Below are positions 46,065 through 53,625 of a stretch of DNA of 64,000 nt, piece by piece. Each line of letters opens with the position of its first letter. Within the stretch, counting starts at the first letter, position 1. The stretch covers positions 98,060 through 162,059 of the forward strand of contig JAUHXC010000023.1 in assembly GCA_030427205.1 (NCBI GenBank), in the 5' to 3' direction. The stretch comes from a bacterium (lineage in GTDB: Bacteria; Myxococcota_A; Bradymonadia; UBA7976; UBA1532). The position numbers and the translations under genes were made by a program. The notes under the pieces were generated by a model, which saw nothing but the letters and a program-made list of their open reading frames with translations, made no database searches and was not told the origin of the DNA.

Positions 46065-46708
46065 GGCGAGAGGGTATCAGATTCGGCGGCGATGCCCACC
46101 AGCCACGCCACGAGCCCGTCTACGGCCCGATCGGGCAGCCGCGAGGGGTCGAAGCGCGGCATGAGCCGATCGAGCCCCCGCGGGGCCCGCAGCGCAGCCC
46201 GGACGGCGCCCGAGAGCCAGCGGCGGCCGGTCACCGGGCCCGCCGGGCCGGCCTCGTGGCAGTGCAGGCAGGCCGCCCGATACAGCGCCTCGGCGTCGTC
46301 GGGCTGTGCGAGCTGAGCCGGCTGCGCGGCCGGCGCCGGCTGCATCGCGCCGATCGCGGCCCGCAGGTGTCCGGCCTCGGCGGGGCTCGGCGCCGAGCGG
46401 GCCCCGAAGCGCTCGACGCAGGCGGCCAGGGTCTCGGCAGGGTCCCGCGGCTGGCCGGCCCAGCGCCCCTCGCCCGCCGCCCAGCGGCTCAGATCGGGCG
46501 CGGGTCGCAGGCCGGTCGCGGGCCCCGGGTGACAGTCGGCGCAGGCGAACCCGCTGCGCGAGAAGGCGCGGTCGGCGAAGAGGCGCGCGCCGACCGCCGG
46601 ATCGCCAACCGCGGCGATGGTCGGCGCCGGCTCGACCGGCGGCAGCGGCGGCGGCCCGCTGCAGGCGGCGAGCAGCAGCCCCAAGGACCAGCGAGCCCAT
46701 CGCCTCAC
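46061..46708 (-). CDS. Diheme cytochrome c lipoprotein of the bd-oxidase operon
   Basis: Starting at the GTG at 46708, which overlaps the stop of cydB, this is a 215-residue protein with a lipobox (L-L-A-A-C16) and two heme c sites, C56-A-D-C-H60 and C147-L-H-C-H151. L-M-P-R-F near the C-terminus is a likely Met axial ligand for the second heme. It would sit on the periplasmic face or outer membrane and carry electrons. Cytochrome bd oxidases normally take electrons from quinol and need no cytochrome c, so its tight coupling to cydAB is notable. Upstream in-frame sequence lies inside cydB and is ignored. Confidence 0.88.
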   Translation of the reverse strand: MRRWARWSLGLLLAACSGPPPLPPVEPAPTIAAVGDPAVGARLFADRAFSRSGFACADCHPGPATGLRPAPDLSRWAAGEGRWAGQPRDPAETLAACVERFGARSAPSPAEAGHLRAAIGAMQPAPAAQPAQLAQPDDAEALYRAACLHCHEAGPAGPVTGRRWLSGAVRAALRAPRGLDRLMPRFDPSRLPDRAVDGLVAWLVGIAAESDTLSP

Positions 46709-47697
46709 CGGTTGACCCCGTCGCGCTTGAACACCCGATAGAGCAGCCACATCGCCGGCGCGAGCACGATGCCGCCGGCGATCAAGGCCGGCCCCAGCGC
46801 GTCGAGCGTCGCCTCGCGGGCGCCGCCCAGGTCGAGGGTCAGGTCGGGCCGCACCAGCATGCCGTCCATCGCCCAGCCGAAGCCGGCCACCGCGCCCAGC
46901 CCCTGCACCGCCGCGGCGATACGCGCCGACCGGAAGCGCTTCGTCCACAAGAGCCCCAGCGTCGCCGCGCCGGCCAGCATCGTCAGGCCCAGCACCAGCG
47001 GACCCAGGCCGGCGGTGATGTCGGCGAAGAAGCCCGGCGCGTCGCCGTAGGCCGCCGCCAGCGCCGCCAGCCCGAAGACGCCGACGAGGATCTGGGCCAG
47101 CAGGGCCCGCGCCCGGAAGACCGCCCGGATCTCACCGTCGGTCTCGACGCTCAGATAGGCCGCCGCCAGCAGCGCGCACAGGGCGACGGTCATCAGCCCG
47201 GTCAGCCCGGCGAAGGCGGTGGTCCAGCCGGCGAAGTAGCCGCTGGTGATCGCGCCGTCCCAGCGGATGTCGCCCGTCGCCAGCCCGGCGAGCGCGGCGC
47301 CCAGGAACGCCGGGGTCAGCAGGCTGCTCACCGCGAAGATGCGCCCCCAGCCCGAGCGCCAGGTGGGCGTATCGAGGCCATAGGCCCGAAAGACGAAGGC
47401 CGAGCCGCGCAGGACGATGCCGATCAAGGCCGCGGTCAACGGGATGTGCAGCGCGATGCCCACCGCGGCGAAGGCCACCGGGAAGACGGTGAACATCAGC
47501 ACCACCACGAAGATGACCCAGATGTGGTTCGCCTCCCAGATGGGCGCGATGGCGTGGGCGATGGCCTTGCGCTGCTGCTCGGCGGTGGGCCCGCGGGCGA
47601 AGAGATCCCAGACGCCGCCGCCGAAGTCGGCGCCGCCCGTGAGCAGGTACGCCCCCAGCGCGATGCCCATCAGGCCGTAGACCAGCTCGACGGTCAT
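46705..47697 (-). CDS. cydB: Cytochrome bd-type quinol oxidase subunit II
   Basis: This 330-residue integral membrane protein has about eight to nine helices. It begins with L-M-G-I-A-L-G-A-Y-L-L-T-G-G-A-D-F-G-G-G-V-W, the typical first helix of CydB/CioB, with the conserved Asp and Gly run, followed by P-I-W-E-A-N-H-I-W. Together with CydA it reduces O2 to water from quinol without pumping protons. It overlaps cydA by 4 nt (ATGA) and the cytochrome c gene by 4 nt (GTGA). Confidence 0.93.
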   Translation of the reverse strand: MTVELVYGLMGIALGAYLLTGGADFGGGVWDLFARGPTAEQQRKAIAHAIAPIWEANHIWVIFVVVLMFTVFPVAFAAVGIALHIPLTAALIGIVLRGSAFVFRAYGLDTPTWRSGWGRIFAVSSLLTPAFLGAALAGLATGDIRWDGAITSGYFAGWTTAFAGLTGLMTVALCALLAAAYLSVETDGEIRAVFRARALLAQILVGVFGLAALAAAYGDAPGFFADITAGLGPLVLGLTMLAGAATLGLLWTKRFRSARIAAAVQGLGAVAGFGWAMDGMLVRPDLTLDLGGAREATLDALGPALIAGGIVLAPAMWLLYRVFKRDGVNR

Positions 47698-49031
47698 CGG
47701 GCGCCCTCCGTTGTCTGTTCATCGCCGGCCAGCGGCGTCGCGTCGCGGAACAGCGCCCGCAGCAGCACGACGACGACGATACCGAGCACCACGTAGAGCA
47801 GGGTGAACATCACCAGCGGCACGTGCAGATCGGGCATCGGGGTGACGGCCTCCGACGTCTTGAGCACCCCGCGCACGACCCATGGTTGGCGGCCGACCTC
47901 GGTGACGAACCAGCCGGCCTCCACCGCGATCAGGCCCAGCGGCGAGCAGGCGATGGCCGCCTTGAGAAACAGTCGCGAGTCGAGCCACGCGCCGCGCCCG
48001 CGCCGCCAGCGCAGAAACAGCCCCAGGCCCACCAGCCCCAGCATCGCGAAGCCGCAGGCGACCATGATCTGGAAGCTGATGTGGGTCACCACGACCGGCG
48101 GCCACTCGTCCCGCGGCACCTGGTCGAGCCCCTTCACCTCGGCGTCGAAGTCGGCGAACGACAGGAAGCTCAAGGCGCCGGGGATCTCGATGGCCCACTT
48201 CAGCTCGCGGGCCTCGACGTCGGGCCAGCCGCCGATGGCCAGCGGGGCGCGGGTCTGCGTCTCGAAGAGCGCCTCGGCGGCGGCGAGCTTGGCCGGCTGA
48301 TGTTCGGCGATGTGCTTGGCGCTGAGGTCGCCGGTGACGATCTGCAGCGGCAGGCTCACCGCCAGCACCGCGAAGGCGACCCCCGCCGCCTTGCGGTGAA
48401 AGTCGGAGTCGGGCCGCCGGAGCAGACCCAGCGCGTGGATGCCGAGCACCGCCGCCGCCACGCTGGCATAGGCCGCCAGCGCCATATGGCTGGCCTGGGT
48501 GGGGAAGGCCGCCGCCGAGAAGGGCGCGAAGGGGTCGATGTCGGTGATGACCCCATCGACGAGGGTGAAGCCGGTGGGGGTGTTCATCCAGGCGTTGACC
48601 GCGACGACGAAGACGCCGCTCGCCAGCCCCGCGATGGCCACCATCACCCCGCTGAAGAGGTGCAGGCCCGGCGAGAGCTTGTCGCGCCCGTAGAGGTACA
48701 GGCCGAGGAAGATCGCCTCGATGAAGAAGGCGAAGCCCTCGAGGCTGAAGGGCAGGCCGATGATCGGGCCGGCGTGCTCCATGAAGGTCGGCCACAAGAG
48801 GCCCAACTCGAAGCTGAGCACCGTGCCCGAGACGGCGCCGACCGCGAACAAGATGGCGGTGCCCTTGGCCCACTTGCGGGCCAGATCGACCCACGCCGCG
48901 TCGCCCGTGCGGCGGGCCATGACCTCGGCGATGACCATCAAGAGCGGCATCGCCATGCCGGCGACGGCGAAGAGGATGTGAAAACCCAGCGACATGGCCA
49001 TCTGGGTGCGGGCGGCGAAGAGGTCGGTCAT
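47694..49031 (-). CDS. cydA: Cytochrome bd-type quinol oxidase subunit I
   Basis: This 445-residue, nine-helix protein holds the hemes of the oxidase. Visible are the axial-ligand region A-M-S-L-G-F-H18-I-L-F, the S-H-M-A-L-A-A-Y helix, and G-W-F-V-T-E-V-G-R-Q-P-W. The quinol-binding Q loop is short, as in the CIO/short-loop class. Compared with E. coli CydA the N-terminus is divergent (T-Q-M-A-M-S in place of the usual R-L/I-Q-F-A). GGAGA precedes the ATG. It is the first gene of a five-gene operon with overlapping junctions. The 152-bp region upstream (49032-49183) shows no recognised promoter. Confidence 0.93.
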   Translation of the reverse strand: MTDLFAARTQMAMSLGFHILFAVAGMAMPLLMVIAEVMARRTGDAAWVDLARKWAKGTAILFAVGAVSGTVLSFELGLLWPTFMEHAGPIIGLPFSLEGFAFFIEAIFLGLYLYGRDKLSPGLHLFSGVMVAIAGLASGVFVVAVNAWMNTPTGFTLVDGVITDIDPFAPFSAAAFPTQASHMALAAYASVAAAVLGIHALGLLRRPDSDFHRKAAGVAFAVLAVSLPLQIVTGDLSAKHIAEHQPAKLAAAEALFETQTRAPLAIGGWPDVEARELKWAIEIPGALSFLSFADFDAEVKGLDQVPRDEWPPVVVTHISFQIMVACGFAMLGLVGLGLFLRWRRGRGAWLDSRLFLKAAIACSPLGLIAVEAGWFVTEVGRQPWVVRGVLKTSEAVTPMPDLHVPLVMFTLLYVVLGIVVVVLLRALFRDATPLAGDEQTTEGAR

Positions 49032-49183
49032 CGGTTCTCCATGGCAGGTGCGCGGCGGGCGGGATGCCCGAACGCACGCGCCGTGCCGGCCCGCGTCGGC
49101 GGCCGGGGCGCCCGAGCATAGCTCAAGTGACCGCCGGTTCGAGCCCCGCCCGCGGCAGAACGCCGCGTCGGCGGCGCGGCGGA

Positions 49184-49921
49184 TCACCGCCGCCGGCGCC
49201 GCAGCAGCCCGCGCAGCGCGACGGCCGCGTGGCGAGTGACGACCCGCGACGGCCGCGTACCGCCCGTCGAGATGATGAAGGGCTCGCGGGCGGCCGGATC
49301 GGCGCCGCGATAGTGCGCCCAGTAGCGCATGACCTCCGGGGCGCGGGCGTCGACCGCCGCCAGCGGCAGCGGGCGGGTCGTGGGGTTGAGCCGGCGGAAG
49401 GCAGCGACCAGCGGCGGGCGGCTGACGCCGATCCACCACGTGCGCGCGATACGCCGCGAGAAGGCGTCGGCGGCGGCCAGCAGGCCGAGCAGGACCAGCC
49501 GCGCGCCGCCGCGATGGGCGGGCAGGATGGCCAGGCGGCCGATGTCGATCACGTCGACGGGCCGCAGGCCGTCGGGCAGGTCGACGGCCACCGACTCGAC
49601 GGTGCGGCTCGACGTCTGCGGCACGTACAGCGTCAGCGTGCCCACCGGGCGGCCGCGGACCCGGGCGATGAAGGTGACGGCCATCGCGGCGTAGCGGGCC
49701 TCGATGTGGGCCAGCTCCGGCGGCGGCGCGGGCCGCGGACCGAAGACGGCGTCGAGCACCTGCGCCGCGTCGCGGACGTCGGCGGGGCTCTCGACCCGGT
49801 CGATCCGCACGCCGCGGACCCGCTGCGCGGCGGCCAGCGCGAGCAGGCAGAGGCGGTCGGCGAGGGTCAGGCGCTTGCGGGTTTCACGACGCCAGCGCAG
49901 CGGTGAGTGGATGTGGTTCAT
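49184..49921 (-). CDS. GNAT-fold acyltransferase, FeeM-like
   Basis: This 245-residue protein contains a GNAT core: beta strands V-T-F-I-A-R-V-R-G-R-P-V-G-T-L-T-L-Y-V and the acyl-CoA-binding motif I-G-R-L-A-I-L-P-A-H-R-G-G-A-R (about 145-160). The layout, with I-D-I-G-R-L-A before the pyrophosphate loop, resembles N-acyl amino acid synthases (FeeM) and related autoinducer-synthase-like proteins, which use acyl-ACP or acyl-CoA. The substrate is unknown. It lies about 200 bp downstream of the PhyH-like gene on the same strand, separated by a very strong palindrome, so they are probably separate transcription units. Confidence 0.72.
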   Translation of the reverse strand: MNHIHSPLRWRRETRKRLTLADRLCLLALAAAQRVRGVRIDRVESPADVRDAAQVLDAVFGPRPAPPPELAHIEARYAAMAVTFIARVRGRPVGTLTLYVPQTSSRTVESVAVDLPDGLRPVDVIDIGRLAILPAHRGGARLVLLGLLAAADAFSRRIARTWWIGVSRPPLVAAFRRLNPTTRPLPLAAVDARAPEVMRYWAHYRGADPAAREPFIISTGGTRPSRVVTRHAAVALRGLLRRRRR

Positions 49922-50056
49922 GTCGATATCCGGCGCAGTTCGCCAGCCGTCCAGGTCAAGAGCCGCGCCAGGGTCGTCCCGCGCCGGTGCCGGCCGGCGG
50001 TCACGGCCCCGTGCGGGTTTCGGGCGCTCGGTGTCGGAAGCCCGCCGGCGGACCGG

Positions 50057-50102
50057 TGTCCGGGCACTGTCCGGCGGACGTCCGCCGGACAGCGCCCGGA
50101 CA
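50057..50102. terminator. 46-bp near-perfect palindrome, terminator- or operator-like
   Basis: The inner core 50068-50091 is a perfect 24-bp palindrome built from TGTCCGGCGGAC and its complement. Outer arms TGTCCGGGC (50057-50065) and GCCCGGACA (50094-50102) extend it to 23 pairs with one A-C mismatch. It begins 24 nt past the stop of the PhyH-like gene and lies upstream of the GNAT gene. No T-tract follows in either direction, so it may act as a hairpin terminator/mRNA stabiliser or as an operator for a dimeric regulator. Confidence 0.65.
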
Positions 50103-50125
50103 GATCATCGGTCGGGCCCGCGGCT

Positions 50126-51307
50126 TCAGGCGGCGTGCAGCAGCGGCTGCCAGCCGAGGTCGTCGGGGTCGAGGCGCACCGTCTCGTCGAGGCCGAGCTC
50201 GTAGCGGTCGGTCTCGATGCGCAGCGTATCGAGGTCGGCGTAGCGGCCGACGAGCGTGAACCGCTCGCCCTCGCCGGTGAACGCGTGGGATCCGTGCATG
50301 TTGAACGACGTGAAGATCCACCCCTCGCCGGGCCGGCTGACGAAGTCGATGAAGGCCGCCTCCCGGGCGAGCAGGTCGTCGTAGAAGAAGTCGGCGAGCT
50401 TGAAGAGCACCCGGGTCACGCCCCGATGGGCCCCTGCGGAGTACAGCAGCAGGGTCAGCAGGTCGCCGACGACCGCATCGGGCAGGAACGACAGCGCAGC
50501 GAGCAGGTCGAGCGGCCGCCGGTTGAAGCACCAGCCCAGGTCGTAGAACCGGGTGTCGTCGAAGGTACCCGCCAGCACCCGCAGGCAGCCGGTACCGACG
50601 TCGGCCGCGGTGAGCGAGATCCAGGCGTTGAGGATGCTGTTGGGGCGGAAGACCCGGCCCGGGCGCAGGTGCACGGTGGTCTTCTGGGTCAAGCCGTGCA
50701 GGAAGTCGATGTTCTGGTGCAGCGCCGTGCGCTCACCGTCGCGCTGGCGGAAGAACTGCGAGCGCCAGCAGGCGACGCTGCCGCTGCTCATCAGCGACCC
50801 CATGATGGACATCAGCCGGCGGCCGCCGAGCACGCCGCGCAGCCGCGCGTCGAGCATGAAGCGGTTGACCCCGAGCAGCACGTCCTCGTCGCGCAGCATC
50901 TGCGCGGCGCGGCGCGGCAGCCGCCGACGGATGATCTCGAGCAGCGGGTTGTCGGGGTCGCGCAGCACGCCGCGGCAGTGCTCGAGCAGGCCGGCCGCCT
51001 GATCGCCGTCGAGCAGCGGGAACGGCCCGGCGACGCCGGTCTGCTCGAACGCGGCTCGGGTGGCGGCGTCGACCGTCGGCCCCGGGCGGGTCTGGATGCG
51101 CGCCTCGCGGGGCAGCGGCGGCACGAGGCGCCGTACGAAGGCCGCCTTGTCGTGGTTCAGGTAGCGCATGCGCGCGAGGCGTACGCCGGCGACGGCGGCG
51201 CGCAGCGTGGCCCGCTGGCGCAGGCCGAGCGGGCCGATGGCGGCCAGGGCGTCGGCGAAGTCGTCGGTGTCGATCTCGTCGCGGATGTAGTCGATGGCGG
51301 TGGTCAT
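50126..51307 (-). CDS. Phytanoyl-CoA dioxygenase-like protein with altered iron motif
   Basis: This 393-residue protein has a double-stranded beta-helix core typical of PhyH Fe(II)/2-oxoglutarate oxygenases: T-A-L-H-Q-N-I-D-F-L-H, then L-N-A-W-I-S-L-T-A-A-D-V-G-T-G-C-L-R-V-L-A-G-T-F, and the distal F-N-M-H-G-S-H-A-F with R-F-T-L-V-G-R-Y near the end. The usual H-x-D of the iron facial triad reads H-Q-N, with an Asp two residues later. The N-terminal 100 residues are an unrelated helical region. It may hydroxylate a small lipid or amino acid, or, if Asn is at the Asp position, be altered in chemistry. It is divergent from the small membrane protein gene at 51479. Confidence 0.75.
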   Translation of the reverse strand: MTTAIDYIRDEIDTDDFADALAAIGPLGLRQRATLRAAVAGVRLARMRYLNHDKAAFVRRLVPPLPREARIQTRPGPTVDAATRAAFEQTGVAGPFPLLDGDQAAGLLEHCRGVLRDPDNPLLEIIRRRLPRRAAQMLRDEDVLLGVNRFMLDARLRGVLGGRRLMSIMGSLMSSGSVACWRSQFFRQRDGERTALHQNIDFLHGLTQKTTVHLRPGRVFRPNSILNAWISLTAADVGTGCLRVLAGTFDDTRFYDLGWCFNRRPLDLLAALSFLPDAVVGDLLTLLLYSAGAHRGVTRVLFKLADFFYDDLLAREAAFIDFVSRPGEGWIFTSFNMHGSHAFTGEGERFTLVGRYADLDTLRIETDRYELGLDETVRLDPDDLGWQPLLHAA

Positions 51308-51446
51308 GGCGTCCTCCTGGATGGCGTCACCCGGGTGGACCCGTCAGCGGCGAGAAATGGGAAATCAAAAGTGCGCCGTGCGCCATTCGCGGCGCAGGGA
51401 CCGGCGGCGGGCGATTTCTCGACCGCCGCCCGACGGTGGGGCAGAG

Positions 51447-51478
51447 ATGAGCCTGCAGAGATGAGTCTGCGTAGATAG
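51447..51478 (+). promoter_or_regulatory. Two chained five-codon mini-ORFs before a gene
   Basis: ATG-AGC-CTG-CAG-AGA-TGA (51447-51464) and ATG-AGT-CTG-CGT-AGA-TAG (51461-51478) encode M-S-L-Q-R and M-S-L-R-R. They overlap as ATGA, and the second abuts the ATG of the membrane protein gene (TAGATG). They stem from a 14-bp direct repeat of GCAGAGATGAGYCT and could couple or tune initiation downstream. AGAG is the only ribosome-binding-like sequence. Confidence 0.4.
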
Positions 51479-51937
51479 ATGAGCGACGGCCCCTCCCCCG
51501 ACCGGCGACCAGTGAATGTCGGCTCCGCCCGGCTGTTCGTCGAAGCCCTGCTGCTGATCCTGCTGTGGGTGGCCGGCTTCGTCGCGGGCACGCCGGCGGT
51601 CCTGCTGGCGATCGGCTGGAACGCCGCCATCTGGGTCGCCTCGATCGACGGCCTGGCCTTCGCCGGGGTCGATCCGGGTCAGCTCGTGCCGCTGTCGACG
51701 GTCTTCGCCACGGCGGCGGCGGTGGCGCCGTATCTGCTCATCGAGCTGGTGGCCTACGTGCTCGGCGCGATGTCGGCGGTCTTCGCCAGCCGGGCGTTGT
51801 CGCGCTATCGGGCCGGCGATACCCGTCGGCGCCCGGTCTTTCGGGCCGTGGCGCTGCTGCTCGTCGGCGCGGCGGCGCTCATCGTGCTCGCCGCGCTGGT
51901 CGAAGATCGACTCACGCCGCTGCTTCTCGCGGGCTGA
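51479..51937 (+). CDS. Small polytopic membrane protein (SpoIIM-like?)
   Basis: This 152-residue protein has three or four transmembrane helices (about 18-45, 70-100, 118-138), with A-P-Y-L-L-I-E-L-V-A-Y-V in the middle. That segment resembles the H-G-x-x-E-L-P-A-I helix of SpoIIM/DUF95 proteins, but the match is weak. No enzymatic motif is visible. Its ATG directly follows the second mini-ORF. The end is 61 bp from the next gene on the same strand, with which it could be co-transcribed. Confidence 0.65.
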   Translation: MSDGPSPDRRPVNVGSARLFVEALLLILLWVAGFVAGTPAVLLAIGWNAAIWVASIDGLAFAGVDPGQLVPLSTVFATAAAVAPYLLIELVAYVLGAMSAVFASRALSRYRAGDTRRRPVFRAVALLLVGAAALIVLAALVEDRLTPLLLAG

Positions 51938-51998
51938 TCGCTGCGCCGCCGCGCGGCTTCTGCCATGATGAGGGCACTACGCGACGGGGGAGGATCAC

Positions 51999-52856
51999 AT
52001 GCCGCGTTTCGGGCCGGGAGTGGGTGTGCTGGCAGTCTTCGGGTTGGCGCTGGGGTTGGCGCTGGGGTTGGCGCTGAGCCTGCCGGGCGCGGCGCTCGCC
52101 GGGCCGCCGTCGAGCACCGCGAGCGGGCAGGCGACCGCCGAGGACGACGACCAGACCCGGAAGCGCACCAAGAAGAGCGCCAAGCGCGCCAAGAAGAGCG
52201 CCAAGCGCGCCAAGAAGAGCGCCAAGAAGGCCCGCAAGCGCAGCAAGAAGACGACGATCCCCGTCGACGTGGCCGTGGGGCCCGCGTTTCACTGGATCAC
52301 CGGGCCGATCCAGGACGATCAGGCGCCGCATTACGGGCTCAAGCTGAGCGTCAAGGCGATCATCGACCAGGCGACGATCAAGGCCAACCGTGGGCGCATC
52401 CCCAAGAAGTATCGCGGGCTGGCGAGCAAGGTGCAGGAGGCCCGCATCAGCCCGAGCATCTTCATCCCCGATACGCTGTTCATCTCGCCCAAGACCGAGA
52501 ACGTGGGCCTGTACGGCATCAACTTCCGGCCGTTCGCCTTCAACCTGCCGCTGCTGCGCAAGCCGCGGCTGGCGGTGGGCGTCGGGCTCGACCTGTCGTA
52601 CATCTACATCGACGGCGAAGACGCCGGCCTGGGCACGACCCACTTCCTGCGGCCGGGGCTCGATCTGGCCGCCGACTTCGAGATCCCGCTGTCGAAGAGC
52701 TTCCTGGTCAGCGTGGGCTGGCAGTCGATCTTCTATCCGCCGCAAGAGCTGGGCGGCGAGGTCTTCGCCCTGGGCGAGCTGGACGACTCGATCTGGCACA
52801 TCGGCCAAGCCTACCTGCTGCTGCACTTCCGCTTCCCATATTCGGTCGCGCTCTAG
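51999..52856 (+). CDS. Outer-membrane beta-barrel-type protein with Lys-rich tail repeat
   Basis: This 285-residue protein has a signal peptide containing a G-L-A-L repeat (three copies of a 12-bp GGGTTGGCGCTG-like unit). A strongly basic segment (about 52-85) follows, built from K-K-S-A-K-R-A heptads like those in histone H1-like proteins. The remaining 200 residues alternate polar and hydrophobic residues in beta strands (V-D-V-A-V-G-P-A-F, F-R-P-F-A-F-N-L-P-L-L) and end in an aromatic-containing C-terminal strand (H-F-R-F-P-Y-S-V-A-L), fitting an 8- to 10-stranded outer-membrane barrel. GGGGGAGG precedes the ATG. The basic tract could bind peptidoglycan, LPS or extracellular DNA. Confidence 0.75.
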   Translation: MPRFGPGVGVLAVFGLALGLALGLALSLPGAALAGPPSSTASGQATAEDDDQTRKRTKKSAKRAKKSAKRAKKSAKKARKRSKKTTIPVDVAVGPAFHWITGPIQDDQAPHYGLKLSVKAIIDQATIKANRGRIPKKYRGLASKVQEARISPSIFIPDTLFISPKTENVGLYGINFRPFAFNLPLLRKPRLAVGVGLDLSYIYIDGEDAGLGTTHFLRPGLDLAADFEIPLSKSFLVSVGWQSIFYPPQELGGEVFALGELDDSIWHIGQAYLLLHFRFPYSVAL

Positions 52857-52881
52857 CGGCCCCCGCCGCCCGGCGTCGGGC

Positions 52882-53625
52882 TCAGCGCTTGTCCAGCTCG
52901 AACCGGACCACCTCGCAGCCCGCGGCGCAGACCAGCCCGTCGGCCGCTTCGCAGGTCGGCTCGGCGCGGTCGCCGGGGCAGAAGACGAGCCCCAGCACCT
53001 CGCGGCCGAGCGCGTCGTCGAGCTCGAGCGCCTCGGGCAGCGCCTGCTTGCGGCCGGCGGGCAGCTCGACCCAGGGCGACTCGAAAGGCCACGCCCGGTA
53101 GACCGCGCCGCCGGCCTCGAGCCCCCAGACCGCCACCCGCCCCGGCAGCGGCAGGTCGATCACCAGCCGCAGCCGATCGCCCGGCGCGAAGCGGTCGCCG
53201 CTGACCATCTGCTCGCTGCGTAGGCCCACCTGCCGGTGCACGGTCATCGCGAGGCCGCCTTTGAACCGCGGCCCATCGGGCACCGTCTCGACCGGCGGCG
53301 CCGGGCGCAGCGACCACACGGCGAACCCGGCGGCGGCCAGCGCCGGCAACAGCAGCCAGCGCCACCACGGCGCGCGGCGCGGGGCCTCGTCCATGCGCCG
53401 GCGCACGCCGGCCAGCAGCGCCCGCTCGTCGACCTCGGGGGCGATGTCGAAGCCGGCGCCGAGGCGGGCCATATGGGCCGCGCAGTCTTCACAGCCGTCG
53501 ACGTGGGCCTGCAGCGCAGACCGCTGCGCCGGCTCGCCCAGGCCCAGATGCAGCCGCTCGAGGTCGAACTCCGCGGGGCAGTCCGGCCCCCGCTCTTCGA
53601 GCGCCGCCCAATCAAAACCGCTCAT
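52882..53625 (-). CDS. Anti-sigma factor with zinc-finger and DUF4384-like domain
   Basis: This 247-residue protein has an anti-sigma zinc finger with H41-x3-C45-x2-C48 (A-H-V-D-G-C-E-D-C), one transmembrane helix (about 87-106), and a periplasmic beta domain with F-A-P-G-D-R-L-R-L-V-I-D and V-A-V-W-G-L, similar to DUF4384 domains. Periplasmic cysteines near the end (C-P-G-D, C-E-A-A, C-A-A-G-C) could sense redox state or form disulfides. Its ATG overlaps the stop of the sigma gene (ATGA), the standard sigma/anti-sigma arrangement. It should bind the sigma factor at the membrane and release it on an envelope signal. Confidence 0.88.
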   Translation of the reverse strand: MSGFDWAALEERGPDCPAEFDLERLHLGLGEPAQRSALQAHVDGCEDCAAHMARLGAGFDIAPEVDERALLAGVRRRMDEAPRRAPWWRWLLLPALAAAGFAVWSLRPAPPVETVPDGPRFKGGLAMTVHRQVGLRSEQMVSGDRFAPGDRLRLVIDLPLPGRVAVWGLEAGGAVYRAWPFESPWVELPAGRKQALPEALELDDALGREVLGLVFCPGDRAEPTCEAADGLVCAAGCEVVRFELDKR

